DNA from: an uncultured Chitinophagaceae bacterium
GTDB lineage: Bacteria > Bacteroidota > Bacteroidia > Chitinophagales > Chitinophagaceae
Direction: 5' to 3'
DNA length: 15,015 nt
Assembly (NCBI GenBank): GCA_903841915.1
Contig: CAIMKO010000558.1
Location: 1 to 15,015 of the forward strand
The notes under the pieces were generated by a model. It was given only the letters and a program-made list of their open reading frames with translations. It was not told the origin of the DNA and did not search any database. Below, in pieces: positions 7,266-14,503 of this stretch. The number at the start of each line of letters is the position of its first letter. Position 1 is the first letter of the stretch. Made by a program: the position numbers and the translations under genes.

Positions 7266-8915
7266 ATGAAAAAATTGTTGCTAATCATTTTACTGATTCC
7301 GATATTCTCGGTTGCACAAAGCAAAAAGAAAAAGTTGAAGGCTGAACAACTGGCTAATGCAACACTTGCGGCAAATTTGAAAGGTCATGTGCAGTATCTG
7401 GCTGATGATAAATTGGAAGGAAGAAGAACCGGGACGCAGGGCGAAGTTTTAGCGATGCAATACATCAGTAAGCAATACGAACAGATCGGAATTGAGCCCA
7501 AAGCTTCCAATGGTTATGTGCAGGAATTTGACATCGATGAAGGAAAACAGGCCAGCGATAGGAATACTTTTATGAAAGTAAATGATAAAAAAGCGGAGTT
7601 GAATAATGACTTTTTCCCTTTAGCCTTTAGTGCAAGTAAAGCTGTAAAGGGTACACCAGCTGTGGCTTTGAATGAAAGTGGGCAACCCTGGTTCAAAGAT
7701 GTAAAAGAAATTTTGGACGAAAATCAGAATAACCCGCATTTCGATATTTTTGATTTCATTAAAAAAGATGCCGATAAGATTGCAGAAAAGGGTGCTACCG
7801 CTTTGGTTTTATACAACACTTCGTCGCTCACCGATAATATACTCTTTAATAAAAATGATAAATCTACTGAAACAAAGATCCCGGTACTCTATATAACTAA
7901 AGAAGGGTTTAAGAAATATTTCAATGATTTGTCAGCTACATTGAACATTGAATTAAGCGTTGGTTTTGTACAAAGGATCAGAAAAGCAAGAAATGTGGTT
8001 GGTTTTATCAATAATAATGCGGAAAACACTGTTATTCTGGGTGCGCATTATGATCACTTGGGTTATGGAGAAGATAAAAATGCTTTGGATACCGGACACC
8101 TGATTCATAACGGAGCGGATGATAATGCCAGTGGTACTGCCGCTTTGATAGAATTGGCAAGGTTGTTGAAAAAATCATCACCTAAAAACAATAATTATCT
8201 CATCATTAATTTTTCAGGAGAAGAACTGGGCTTATTCGGAAGTAAATACTGGTTAGAACATCCAACTACAAAGATCAGTTCCAATTACATGATCAATATG
8301 GATATGGTGGGAAGATATGATACTGCTCATAAATTAACCATTGGCGGTTATGGGACATCTCCTGTTTGGGGCGAAGTTTTTCAAACAACGACCGATAAAA
8401 ATCTAATAGTAAAATTCGATAGTTCAGGGGCCGGACCAAGCGATCATGAAGCATTTTACAGAAAAGATATGCCGGTATTATTTTTCTTCACAGGAAGCCA
8501 TTCCGATTATCACAAAGCAACAGACGATTGGGATAAAATTAATTATGATGGAGAAAGAGAAATTGTGCAGTATATCTATAAATTAATTGCCGCAACTGAT
8601 TCGAAGGGAAAATTAAGTTTTACAAAAACAAGAGAACAGCAAATGGGACGCAGCTCCAAGTTTACGGTGAGTTTGGGTGTGATACCTGATTATGGTTACA
8701 GCGGTACCGGTGTAAGAATTGATGGCGTTAGTCAAGGTAAATTGGCAGAACGTATCGGTTTGCAGGCAGGCGATATTTTATTGCAAATGGGGGAATACAA
8801 ATTTGTGGATGTGATGAGTTACATGCAAACATTGAGTAAGTTCAAAAAAGGCGATAAAACAAAACTTGTCATTAAAAGAAAAGACGAAGAAAAAGAATTT
8901 AATATTGAATTTTAA
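7266..8915 (+). CDS. Secreted M28 zinc aminopeptidase with C-terminal PDZ domain
   Basis: This is a metallopeptidase of family M28, probably an aminopeptidase acting in the periplasm or outside the cell. The 549 residues begin with a signal peptide (about 1-18, IPIFSVAQ). An M28 catalytic domain is interrupted by a PA-like insert (about 95-235). The two-zinc ligand set can be read as His261 (GAHYDHLG), Asp285 (GADDNASG), Glu320 (SGEELGLFGS, with Glu319 as general base), Asp346 (NMDMVGR) and His416 (SDYHKATDD), all present. A PDZ domain (about 475-545) closes the protein, with LAERIGLQAGDILLQM as its core; it may bind substrate ends or partners. The substrate is unknown. It has its own promoter region divergent from feoB and is followed after 3 bases by the next gene, so the two are likely co-transcribed. 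Confidence 0.92.
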   Translation: MKKLLLIILLIPIFSVAQSKKKKLKAEQLANATLAANLKGHVQYLADDKLEGRRTGTQGEVLAMQYISKQYEQIGIEPKASNGYVQEFDIDEGKQASDRNTFMKVNDKKAELNNDFFPLAFSASKAVKGTPAVALNESGQPWFKDVKEILDENQNNPHFDIFDFIKKDADKIAEKGATALVLYNTSSLTDNILFNKNDKSTETKIPVLYITKEGFKKYFNDLSATLNIELSVGFVQRIRKARNVVGFINNNAENTVILGAHYDHLGYGEDKNALDTGHLIHNGADDNASGTAALIELARLLKKSSPKNNNYLIINFSGEELGLFGSKYWLEHPTTKISSNYMINMDMVGRYDTAHKLTIGGYGTSPVWGEVFQTTTDKNLIVKFDSSGAGPSDHEAFYRKDMPVLFFFTGSHSDYHKATDDWDKINYDGEREIVQYIYKLIAATDSKGKLSFTKTREQQMGRSSKFTVSLGVIPDYGYSGTGVRIDGVSQGKLAERIGLQAGDILLQMGEYKFVDVMSYMQTLSKFKKGDKTKLVIKRKDEEKEFNIEF

Positions 8916-8918
8916 ATT

Positions 8919-9356
8919 GTGGCAAAACATATACTGGATATTGTATCTCTGAATGAAGATTTCTTCGAAGATACCCGCCTGCTCGGTATTACAGCGCCGT
9001 TGAAAAATTATCAATTTTGCTTGCAGTTGAATAAATTGGCAGGCTTTGACTTTCGTTTAAATGCTGATTATGAAATTCATCTAAAGAAAAAAGACCGCAG
9101 TTATTATTTTAATATTTATGAGGCTAAGGAACCGAATAGTTGCTTGATTCATTATTTATATCACAACCAATTTGACGGTGAATATTTATTGCCCGAATTT
9201 AAGCATATGGATTTTTTATGGCTAATGAAAGGAGATTTGGTAGATGATGAAAAATGTAACTGGATCAAACAATCCATCAAATCGATCAACGGTGTTCAAA
9301 TGGTGGCAGAATTAACCAACGAGCAAATAAAGAATAAGGGCAATATGGTTTTTTGA
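8919..9356 (+). CDS. IPExxxVDY family protein
   Basis: This 145-residue protein has no known biochemical function. It is placed in the IPExxxVDY family, small cytoplasmic proteins restricted to Bacteroidota, because LPEFKHMDF (about residues 91-99) fits the family signature with conservative changes, and because of its length and overall pattern of alternating charged and aromatic residues. No signal peptide or membrane segment is visible. It starts with GTG at 8919, 3 bases after the peptidase stop, so translation is probably coupled to that gene. No in-frame ATG gives a better N-terminus. In other Bacteroidota this family is often found near rnc or pyruvate kinase genes (recalled, not checked), and neither is here. 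The pairing with an M28 peptidase may be incidental. Confidence 0.75.
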   Translation: MAKHILDIVSLNEDFFEDTRLLGITAPLKNYQFCLQLNKLAGFDFRLNADYEIHLKKKDRSYYFNIYEAKEPNSCLIHYLYHNQFDGEYLLPEFKHMDFLWLMKGDLVDDEKCNWIKQSIKSINGVQMVAELTNEQIKNKGNMVF

Positions 9357-9436
9357 TGCAGGCAATTGGTTTAAAATACGGCATTGTTGCGAATTACTCT
9401 AATACAATATTGCGTTTAACAGCAAAAAAATAGATA

Positions 9437-9667
9437 ATGTGGACAGAACAAAATAATTCATTGTATAAAAAGTTTTTATTTAAAAATTTCTCGGAAGCAT
9501 TCGCTTTTATGACACGTGTTGCCATGGAAGCAGAAAAAATGGATCATCACCCCGTCTGGACGAATGTGTATAATCAAGTTGAGATCTGGTTAAACACGCA
9601 TAGTGCCGGTGATATTGTTACAGAAAAAGATCATCAGTTAGCAAAAAGGATCGATGCATTGTTATAA
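9437..9667 (+). CDS. 4a-hydroxytetrahydrobiopterin dehydratase (pterin carbinolamine dehydratase)
   Basis: The enzyme dehydrates 4a-hydroxytetrahydropterin to the quinonoid dihydropterin, recycling the cofactor of aromatic amino acid hydroxylases. The 76-residue protein is short but carries the whole core: FSEAFAFMTRVA, then MDHHPVWTNVYNQVEIWLNTH. His37, His38 and His55 correspond to the three active-site histidines, with the 18-residue spacing of the characterised enzyme (His61/62/79 in the mammalian protein). GDIVTEKDHQLAKRID completes the fold. No phenylalanine hydroxylase or pterin synthesis gene is adjacent, so its physiological partner is not shown here. The ATG follows an 80-base gap after the preceding gene. 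Its 3' end overlaps the convergent birA by 6 bases. Confidence 0.9.
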   Translation: MWTEQNNSLYKKFLFKNFSEAFAFMTRVAMEAEKMDHHPVWTNVYNQVEIWLNTHSAGDIVTEKDHQLAKRIDALL

Positions 9668-10435
9668 TTGCCATTCCACTTCTCCCCAAACAAAACTTTC
9701 CTGTGCCGCGCCACTGACCATTAATTCGCCGGCTGTATTTACACCTTTGATCACACAATGAAAAGCAGCATTCTTTTTTTTCAAACGAATCGGTTGGTTC
9801 AGTTTGTATAAATGAAGATTATACTCTTCCAATTGCTTCTTTGTAGCTCCTTTTTTTAATTGAGCAAAGCGTTTTTGTAAACAAATACAGAGCTCTTTTG
9901 CCAATAAAACAGTATCGAAATTTTTCCCTGTGATCTGTTTTAAGGAAACAGGATTGGCCAAATTCTTTGGAAATTTTGTTTGATTAATGTTAATTCCCAA
10001 GCCCGCAACCGCCCATTTCCAAACTGCCTTGCCTGCCTTATTTGTTTTAACCGATGATTCAATCAAAATACCGCCTGCCTTCCTGTCACGCCAATAAATA
10101 TCATTTGGCCATTTTATCTTGGTTTCATCACCTGCATATTTAGCAAAAAGGTCATGAGCAGCTAATGACGTAGCAACACTGAGCAAAAACTGCTGATGTA
10201 TCGATAAGAATGCTGTATCAAGGGTTACAGAGAGCAAGATATTGCTCCCGGATTCAGCATTCCAGGCCTTGCCCCTTTGCCCTTTGCCTGCTGTTTGTTC
10301 CTGTGCAAAGTAGGCCGTGCCGTGTGCAGCCAAATTTGCTTGCAACTTGTCAAAGGCATAGTTATTGGTGCTGTCAACCGCATCTAATTCTATGAATGGA
10401 TGACCGATTGTATTTATGGTAGAAGAGGATGACAA
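9662..10435 (-). CDS. birA: Biotin--[acetyl-CoA-carboxylase] ligase
   Basis: This ligase activates biotin with ATP to biotinyl-AMP and transfers it to the lysine of biotin-dependent carboxylases in the cytoplasm. The 257 residues contain the catalytic domain with DSTNNYA (21-27), the adenylate loop GKGQRGKAW (50-58), KWPNDIY (108-114) and KAGGILIES (119-127, with Lys119 as the conserved biotin-contacting lysine), followed by a small SH3-like C-terminal domain. There is no N-terminal winged helix, so it is the monofunctional type and should not act as a biotin-operon repressor. The start is TTG at 10435; no ATG lies between it and the first conserved motif. It diverges from rsfS, a neighbourhood common in Bacteroidota. 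Confidence 0.93.
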   Translation of the reverse strand: MSSSSTINTIGHPFIELDAVDSTNNYAFDKLQANLAAHGTAYFAQEQTAGKGQRGKAWNAESGSNILLSVTLDTAFLSIHQQFLLSVATSLAAHDLFAKYAGDETKIKWPNDIYWRDRKAGGILIESSVKTNKAGKAVWKWAVAGLGININQTKFPKNLANPVSLKQITGKNFDTVLLAKELCICLQKRFAQLKKGATKKQLEEYNLHLYKLNQPIRLKKKNAAFHCVIKGVNTAGELMVSGAAQESFVWGEVEWQL

Positions 10436-10452
10436 AGAATTGCTACTTTTGA

Positions 10453-10460
10453 CGAAGATA
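10453..10460 (-). promoter_or_regulatory. Candidate -7 box for birA (TATCTTCG)
   Basis: One mismatch from TAnnTTTG, ending 17 bases before the TTG start, a spacing close to that of the carB box. This supports the TTG start modestly. No -33 element was identified. The rest of 10436-10640 holds the unresolved rsfS promoter and a palindromic AGTTTAAACT at about 10474-10483. Confidence 0.3.
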
Positions 10461-10640
10461 AATGAAGCCAGGCAGTTTAAACTTGGACATTGTTTAAATC
10501 ATTTCCAAATAATAAGTGCAGGCAAATAAAATAAAGCTGAAGTGTATACGTCTTTCATGGAAAGAAAAGAAAGCCACCATGGTTGAAAGAACACTTTATC
10601 CGAGTAACAAATATTATTTCACAATTAATTCGATTAATTA

Positions 10641-11045
10641 TTGACAACTCTTTCAGTTTTGAGCAGCCGTAAAAAAAGTACAGTTACAAGGCTTACACGT
10701 AGTTCTAAGATCTTTAAAACCATTATCAAAGCAATTCAGGATAAAAAGGGTGAGCAATTGGTAAGTCTGGACCTTCGCAAAATCCCGGAAGCAGTGGCTG
10801 ATTTTTTTATCATTTGTCAGGCAACAAGCAATACACAGGTTCGCGCTATCAGCGATTTTATTGAAGAGCAGGTGAGATTGAAATGCGAAGAAGCACCTTA
10901 CAAACACGAAGGTAAACAGGGGTTACACTGGGTCTTGATCGATTATGTGAACATCGTGGTTCATGTAATGCAGCCCGATACCAGAAAATTTTATAGGTTG
11001 GAAGAAATGTGGCACGATGCTGCACTTACAGCTCACGATGAATAA
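10641..11045 (+). CDS. rsfS: Ribosomal silencing factor RsfS (Iojap/YbeB family)
   Basis: RsfS binds protein L14 of the large ribosomal subunit and blocks joining with the small subunit, damping translation in starvation or stationary phase. The 134 residues end in a full RsfS domain (about 24-130), with IIKAIQDKKGEQLVSLDLRKIPEAVADFFIICQATSN-type sequence, YKHEGKQGLHWVLIDYVNIVVHVM and FYRLEEMWHDA, the typical core. The first 20 or so residues are basic, Ser/Thr-rich and not conserved in the family. The start is probably TTG at 10641, preceded in frame by a stop at 10635; a TTG at 10659 is an alternative. It is followed by ftsH after 64 bases without a terminator, consistent with co-transcription, and diverges from birA. 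Confidence 0.93.
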   Translation: MTTLSVLSSRKKSTVTRLTRSSKIFKTIIKAIQDKKGEQLVSLDLRKIPEAVADFFIICQATSNTQVRAISDFIEEQVRLKCEEAPYKHEGKQGLHWVLIDYVNIVVHVMQPDTRKFYRLEEMWHDAALTAHDE

Positions 11046-11109
11046 ATAAAGTATCGTTGAGATTGAATTATTGATAAGTTGAAACATTATTAATTGAAGT
11101 AACCGATTT

Positions 11110-13185
11110 ATGGCACAAGAAGATAACAAACCAAAATTTCCTTTTACCAACAGTGGAGATGATAAAAGCCCACGAAAGGGTCCTAAGTTCAGTATTTATT
11201 GGATATATCTGATCATATTTGCAGTATTGGTAGGCAGTACTTTTTGGAAGTTTAGCCCGGAATCCTCCGCTACATCACAACAAGAGGTTTTTCACAAGAT
11301 GATCGCTCAGGGGGATGTTGAAAAGTTAGATATTATCAGAAATAAAGGATTGGTAAGGGTTTATATCAAGTCAGATAGTATCGTAAAGCCTTTTTACGAA
11401 TCAAAACTGAAAATAAAACTAGAACCTTCAAAAGTTAAAGGGGTACCTCTTTTTCAATTCAATATTACGGACTTAAAGGTTTTTGATGATGATCTGAAAG
11501 ACTTTTATAAAGAAAATCCAACTGTAGAACATGTTGCGTCTTATCCTAAAGATGATTCAGATTTTCTTGGCGGACCAATTGTAAGTACAATTATATCCAT
11601 GTTAGTGATCGTTGGGTTATGGATATTATTGATGCGCAAAATGGGTGGTGGTGGTCCCGGCGGCGGTGGTCCCGGTGGTATTTTCAATATCGGAAAATCT
11701 AAAGCAACATTATTTGATAAAGGCGCTAAAGTAAATATCACCTTCACCGATGTAGCCGGGTTAGATGAGGCAAAAGTGGAAGTGATGGAAATTGTTGACT
11801 TCTTAAAAAATCCCAAAAAATATACTTCACTTGGTGGTAAGATTCCTAAAGGTGCTTTATTGATCGGTCCTCCGGGAACCGGTAAAACATTACTGGCTAA
11901 AGCAATGGCAGGTGAAGCACAAGTTCCTTTCTTCAGTTTAAGCGGATCAGATTTTGTGGAAATGTTTGTTGGTGTTGGTGCCAGCCGTGTTCGTGATTTG
12001 TTTAAACAGGCAAGAGAAAAGGCACCATGTATCATTTTTATAGACGAGATCGATGCAATAGGAAGAGCTCGTGGAAGAAATGCTATCATGAGTAATGATG
12101 AAAGAGAAAATACATTGAATCAATTATTGGTGGAAATGGACGGTTTTGGTGGAGATACCGGTATCATTATTTTGGCAGCAACAAACAGACCTGATGTGTT
12201 GGATACAGCATTGTTAAGACCCGGAAGATTTGATCGTCAGATTTCAATTGATAAACCCGATGTAAAAGGGCGCGAAGCAATTTTTAAAGTGCATTTAATG
12301 CCGATCAAGATTTCTGAAACCTTAGATATTTATAAACTGGCAGAACAAACACCGGGATTTGCGGGAGCAGATATTGCCAATGTTTGTAATGAAGCGGCAT
12401 TGATCGCAGCTCGAAAAGATAAACTGGCTGTTGATATGAGTGATTTTCAGGATGCCATTGATCGTGTGATAGGCGGATTAGAAAAGAAAAATAAAATAAT
12501 CGCCCCATACGAAAAAGAAGTGATTGCTTATCACGAAGCCGGTCACGCAATCTGCGGATGGTTCTTGGAACACGCGTATCCTTTACTAAAAGTTACGATC
12601 GTTCCGAGAGGAACAGCTGCATTGGGTTATGCGCAGTACACACCAAAAGAACAATATTTATATAATACCGATCAATTAATGGATCAGATCTGCATGACTC
12701 TGGGTGGACGTGCAGCAGAACAGATCTTTTTCGGTAAGATTTCTACGGGTGCATCAAACGATCTGCAACAAATAACTCGAATCGCTTACAGCATGGTTAC
12801 TGCTTATGGTATGAATGATAAAATTGGTAATGTAAGTTTCTACGATCCTACACAAGAACAAACTTTTACAAAACCATTTAGCGAAGAAACGGGAAAAATT
12901 ATTGATGAAGAAGTAAGAGGAATCATTGATGACGCATATCAACGCACTTTAAAATTATTGACTGAGAAAAAAGCGGAAGTAGAAATATTGGCTAAGGAAT
13001 TATTGGATAAGGAAGTATTGCATAAGAGTGATGTGGAAGAACTGATCGGTAAACGTCCTTTTGAAGAAAAGAAGATCTTAGAAGACATCGAGCCGGACCC
13101 TATCGGTGGTGTACCGCCAGCTGATATCATTGCACCTTTACCAATTGTGGATGATAAAGTGCCTACTCCAAAAATCGAAAATTAA
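11110..13185 (+). CDS. ftsH: ATP-dependent zinc metalloprotease FtsH
   Basis: FtsH is a hexameric membrane-anchored AAA+ protease that extracts and degrades misfolded membrane proteins and selected cytosolic regulators. The 691 residues run: cytoplasmic N-tail, TM1 (about 28-46), periplasmic domain (about 47-153), TM2 (about 156-175), a glycine-rich linker MGGGGPGGGGPGG (178-190) encoded by a short tandem repeat, AAA module with Walker A GPPGTGKT (253-260), Walker B IIFIDEID (308-315) and the second region of homology ATNRPDVLDTALLRPGRFDR, then an M41 protease domain with zinc site HEAGH (475-479) and the third ligand Asp551 (GASNDLQQ). All catalytic residues are present. It is longer than the roughly 645-residue E. 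coli protein, chiefly through an acidic, proline-rich C-terminal tail. The LUD gene follows after 23 bases. Confidence 0.98.
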   Translation: MAQEDNKPKFPFTNSGDDKSPRKGPKFSIYWIYLIIFAVLVGSTFWKFSPESSATSQQEVFHKMIAQGDVEKLDIIRNKGLVRVYIKSDSIVKPFYESKLKIKLEPSKVKGVPLFQFNITDLKVFDDDLKDFYKENPTVEHVASYPKDDSDFLGGPIVSTIISMLVIVGLWILLMRKMGGGGPGGGGPGGIFNIGKSKATLFDKGAKVNITFTDVAGLDEAKVEVMEIVDFLKNPKKYTSLGGKIPKGALLIGPPGTGKTLLAKAMAGEAQVPFFSLSGSDFVEMFVGVGASRVRDLFKQAREKAPCIIFIDEIDAIGRARGRNAIMSNDERENTLNQLLVEMDGFGGDTGIIILAATNRPDVLDTALLRPGRFDRQISIDKPDVKGREAIFKVHLMPIKISETLDIYKLAEQTPGFAGADIANVCNEAALIAARKDKLAVDMSDFQDAIDRVIGGLEKKNKIIAPYEKEVIAYHEAGHAICGWFLEHAYPLLKVTIVPRGTAALGYAQYTPKEQYLYNTDQLMDQICMTLGGRAAEQIFFGKISTGASNDLQQITRIAYSMVTAYGMNDKIGNVSFYDPTQEQTFTKPFSEETGKIIDEEVRGIIDDAYQRTLKLLTEKKAEVEILAKELLDKEVLHKSDVEELIGKRPFEEKKILEDIEPDPIGGVPPADIIAPLPIVDDKVPTPKIEN

Positions 13186-13208
13186 TATTCATCTGTAATT
13201 GTGAAGCG

Positions 13209-13844
13209 ATGGCAAATACAGCAAAAGAAAATATTTTAAAGAAAATAAGACAGGCACTGACTCATCCAGTGCCTGTTCCTTTTCCGCAAAGTGAAGGAAA
13301 CGATAGTGTGTTTCAATTATCAACGAAAGAATTGGAACTGGAGTTTGCAGAAAATTTTACCAGCTTGCTTGGAAGATTTTCTTTCTGTGCAGATGAAAAA
13401 GAATTGGTAGAGCAACTCAGCACTTTAGCAACTGTCAGAAAATGGGAAAGGATCTATTGTGTAGAAGATGATATTAAACAAAACTTATCAGCAAATGGAT
13501 TTACAAATTTATCAGCAACTGATCTAGCGGCCTGCGATGCATCTATCACAACATGCGAATTATTGATTGCAAGGACAGGAAGTGTCCTATTGAGCAATGC
13601 ATCGAAAAGTGGAAGAACCGCAAGCGTGTATGCTCCTGTTCATATTTGCATTGCATACAGCAATCAACTGGTATATGATATTAAAGACGGTTTACAGATT
13701 CTGAGAGAAAAATATAAAAACAATCTTCCTTCATTAATTAGTTTGGCAACCGGACCAAGCCGTACTGCTGATATTGAAAAAACATTAGTAGTTGGTGTGC
13801 ACGGACCTAAAGAAGCATTTTGCTTTTTGGTTGAAAAGCAATGA
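13209..13844 (+). CDS. LUD-domain protein (LutC/YkgG family)
   Basis: This 211-residue protein has a short helical N-terminus (NTAKENILKKIRQAL) and a LUD domain (formerly DUF162). Recognisable parts are ITTCELLIARTGSVLLS and ATGPSRTADIEKTLVVGVHGPKE, the family's conserved C-terminal segment. In other bacteria LutC works with LutA and LutB, iron-sulphur proteins of lactate oxidation. No lutA or lutB is here, so a lactate role should not be assumed. In Bacteroidota single LUD genes often follow ftsH (recalled association), and their role is unclear. It starts 23 bases after the ftsH stop and is probably in the rsfS-ftsH transcript. A strong hairpin lies in codons 14-23. The 224 bases after it (13845-14068) contain no gene and no clear terminator. 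Confidence 0.85.
   Translation: MANTAKENILKKIRQALTHPVPVPFPQSEGNDSVFQLSTKELELEFAENFTSLLGRFSFCADEKELVEQLSTLATVRKWERIYCVEDDIKQNLSANGFTNLSATDLAACDASITTCELLIARTGSVLLSNASKSGRTASVYAPVHICIAYSNQLVYDIKDGLQILREKYKNNLPSLISLATGPSRTADIEKTLVVGVHGPKEAFCFLVEKQ
13250..13276 (+). other. Strong hairpin inside the 5' end of the LUD gene
   Basis: ACAGGCACTG and CAGTGCCTGT form a perfect 10-base-pair stem around a 7-base loop, with a G-U pair possible at the base. The 3' side continues into TCCTTTTCC, a T-rich but interrupted tail. It lies about 65 bases past the ftsH stop and within the first 23 LUD codons. It could lower read-through or translation of the LUD gene relative to ftsH, or stabilise the ftsH mRNA 3' end (inference). 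Confidence 0.55.
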
Positions 13845-14068
13845 GTTTTTCCTTTGAGTTCAAATATACATAGGCCCCTGATTTATCTTAACCTGCAAAT
13901 TTATCGAACTATGCGGCTTATTCTTTGCTGTGCGAATCAGTTTATTTATGGAAAGAACCTTGGAATGTGCGACACAATAGCTACTGTTATCTAAAACAAA
14001 GGCCCGCCACTAAAATAAATTTTTCACACAAGAATAAATAAGGAGATTGCATTTATCTTTATACTGCT

Positions 14069-14494
14069 ATGAATTCTGTATACAGCATATTTGTTTATGG
14101 GTCTTTGCGAAAAGGATTTCACGCCGAAGCATATAATTATATAAGCCGCTATTTTTATCTGGTCGCCGGCGATGCAAGGGTGAAGGGGAAGTTGTATGAT
14201 CTCGGTGATTACCCGGCTGCTATTGCGACAGATGAAAATCATTTTATTATTGGCGAGTTGTATCATATAGCTGATGAAAAAGAATTTAGCTGGGCAATAG
14301 CACAACTCGATGACTATGAAGGGATCAATGTTGAAGCACAGGAACAAGCAATGTATAAGCGTGAATTGACAAAAGTGAATATCAATAATGAAAGTGTAAT
14401 GGCATGGATCTATTGGTTTGCTGGCACTGTGGAGGGAAAGCCTGAAATTACGAGTGGGGATGTATTCGACTATTTTGAACAAAAGAATAAATGA
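14069..14494 (+). CDS. Gamma-glutamylcyclotransferase family protein (AIG2-like)
   Basis: Proteins of this fold cleave gamma-glutamyl compounds with release of 5-oxoproline, but many members have unknown substrates. The 141-residue protein shows the signature VYGSLRKGFH (9-18), the nucleophile-binding loop of the family, and Glu84 in LDDYEG as the likely catalytic acid/base. GKLYDLGDYPAAI and IIGELYHI are further typical strands. No signal peptide is present. The ATG at 14069 places the VYGSL loop at its normal distance from the N-terminus. A TATCTTTA at 14054-14061 resembles a -7 box, but it lies only 7 bases before the ATG. lpxH follows after 9 bases, so the two genes are likely co-transcribed, though no functional link is obvious. 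Confidence 0.85.
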   Translation: MNSVYSIFVYGSLRKGFHAEAYNYISRYFYLVAGDARVKGKLYDLGDYPAAIATDENHFIIGELYHIADEKEFSWAIAQLDDYEGINVEAQEQAMYKRELTKVNINNESVMAWIYWFAGTVEGKPEITSGDVFDYFEQKNK

Positions 14495-14503
14495 TCATAC
14501 TGA

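Noticed and set aside
8778..9014. 78-codon minus-strand frame across the peptidase/IPExxxVDY junction
   Set aside because: It is a shadow of two real genes, rich in Phe and Cys from reversed Lys and Gln/Ala codons.
10444..10451. Exact TACTTTTG on the plus strand near the birA start
   Set aside because: As a promoter for rsfS it would leave a leader of nearly 190 bases and has no -33 partner, so I do not call it.
11641..11679. Short tandem repeat in ftsH
   Set aside because: It simply encodes the glycine-proline linker after the second membrane segment, a common feature of Bacteroidota FtsH.
11541..12089. 182-codon frame antisense to ftsH
   Set aside because: It lies entirely opposite the conserved AAA region; its composition is that of a mirrored coding frame (Pro-rich opposite the glycine linker).
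13911..13994. 27-codon plus-strand frame in the gap before the cyclotransferase gene
   Set aside because: Short, no promoter or ribosome-binding context, no recognisable sequence; expected by chance in 224 bases.
14024..14482. 152-codon frame antisense to the cyclotransferase gene
   Set aside because: The plus-strand gene has clear family motifs; the antisense frame has none.
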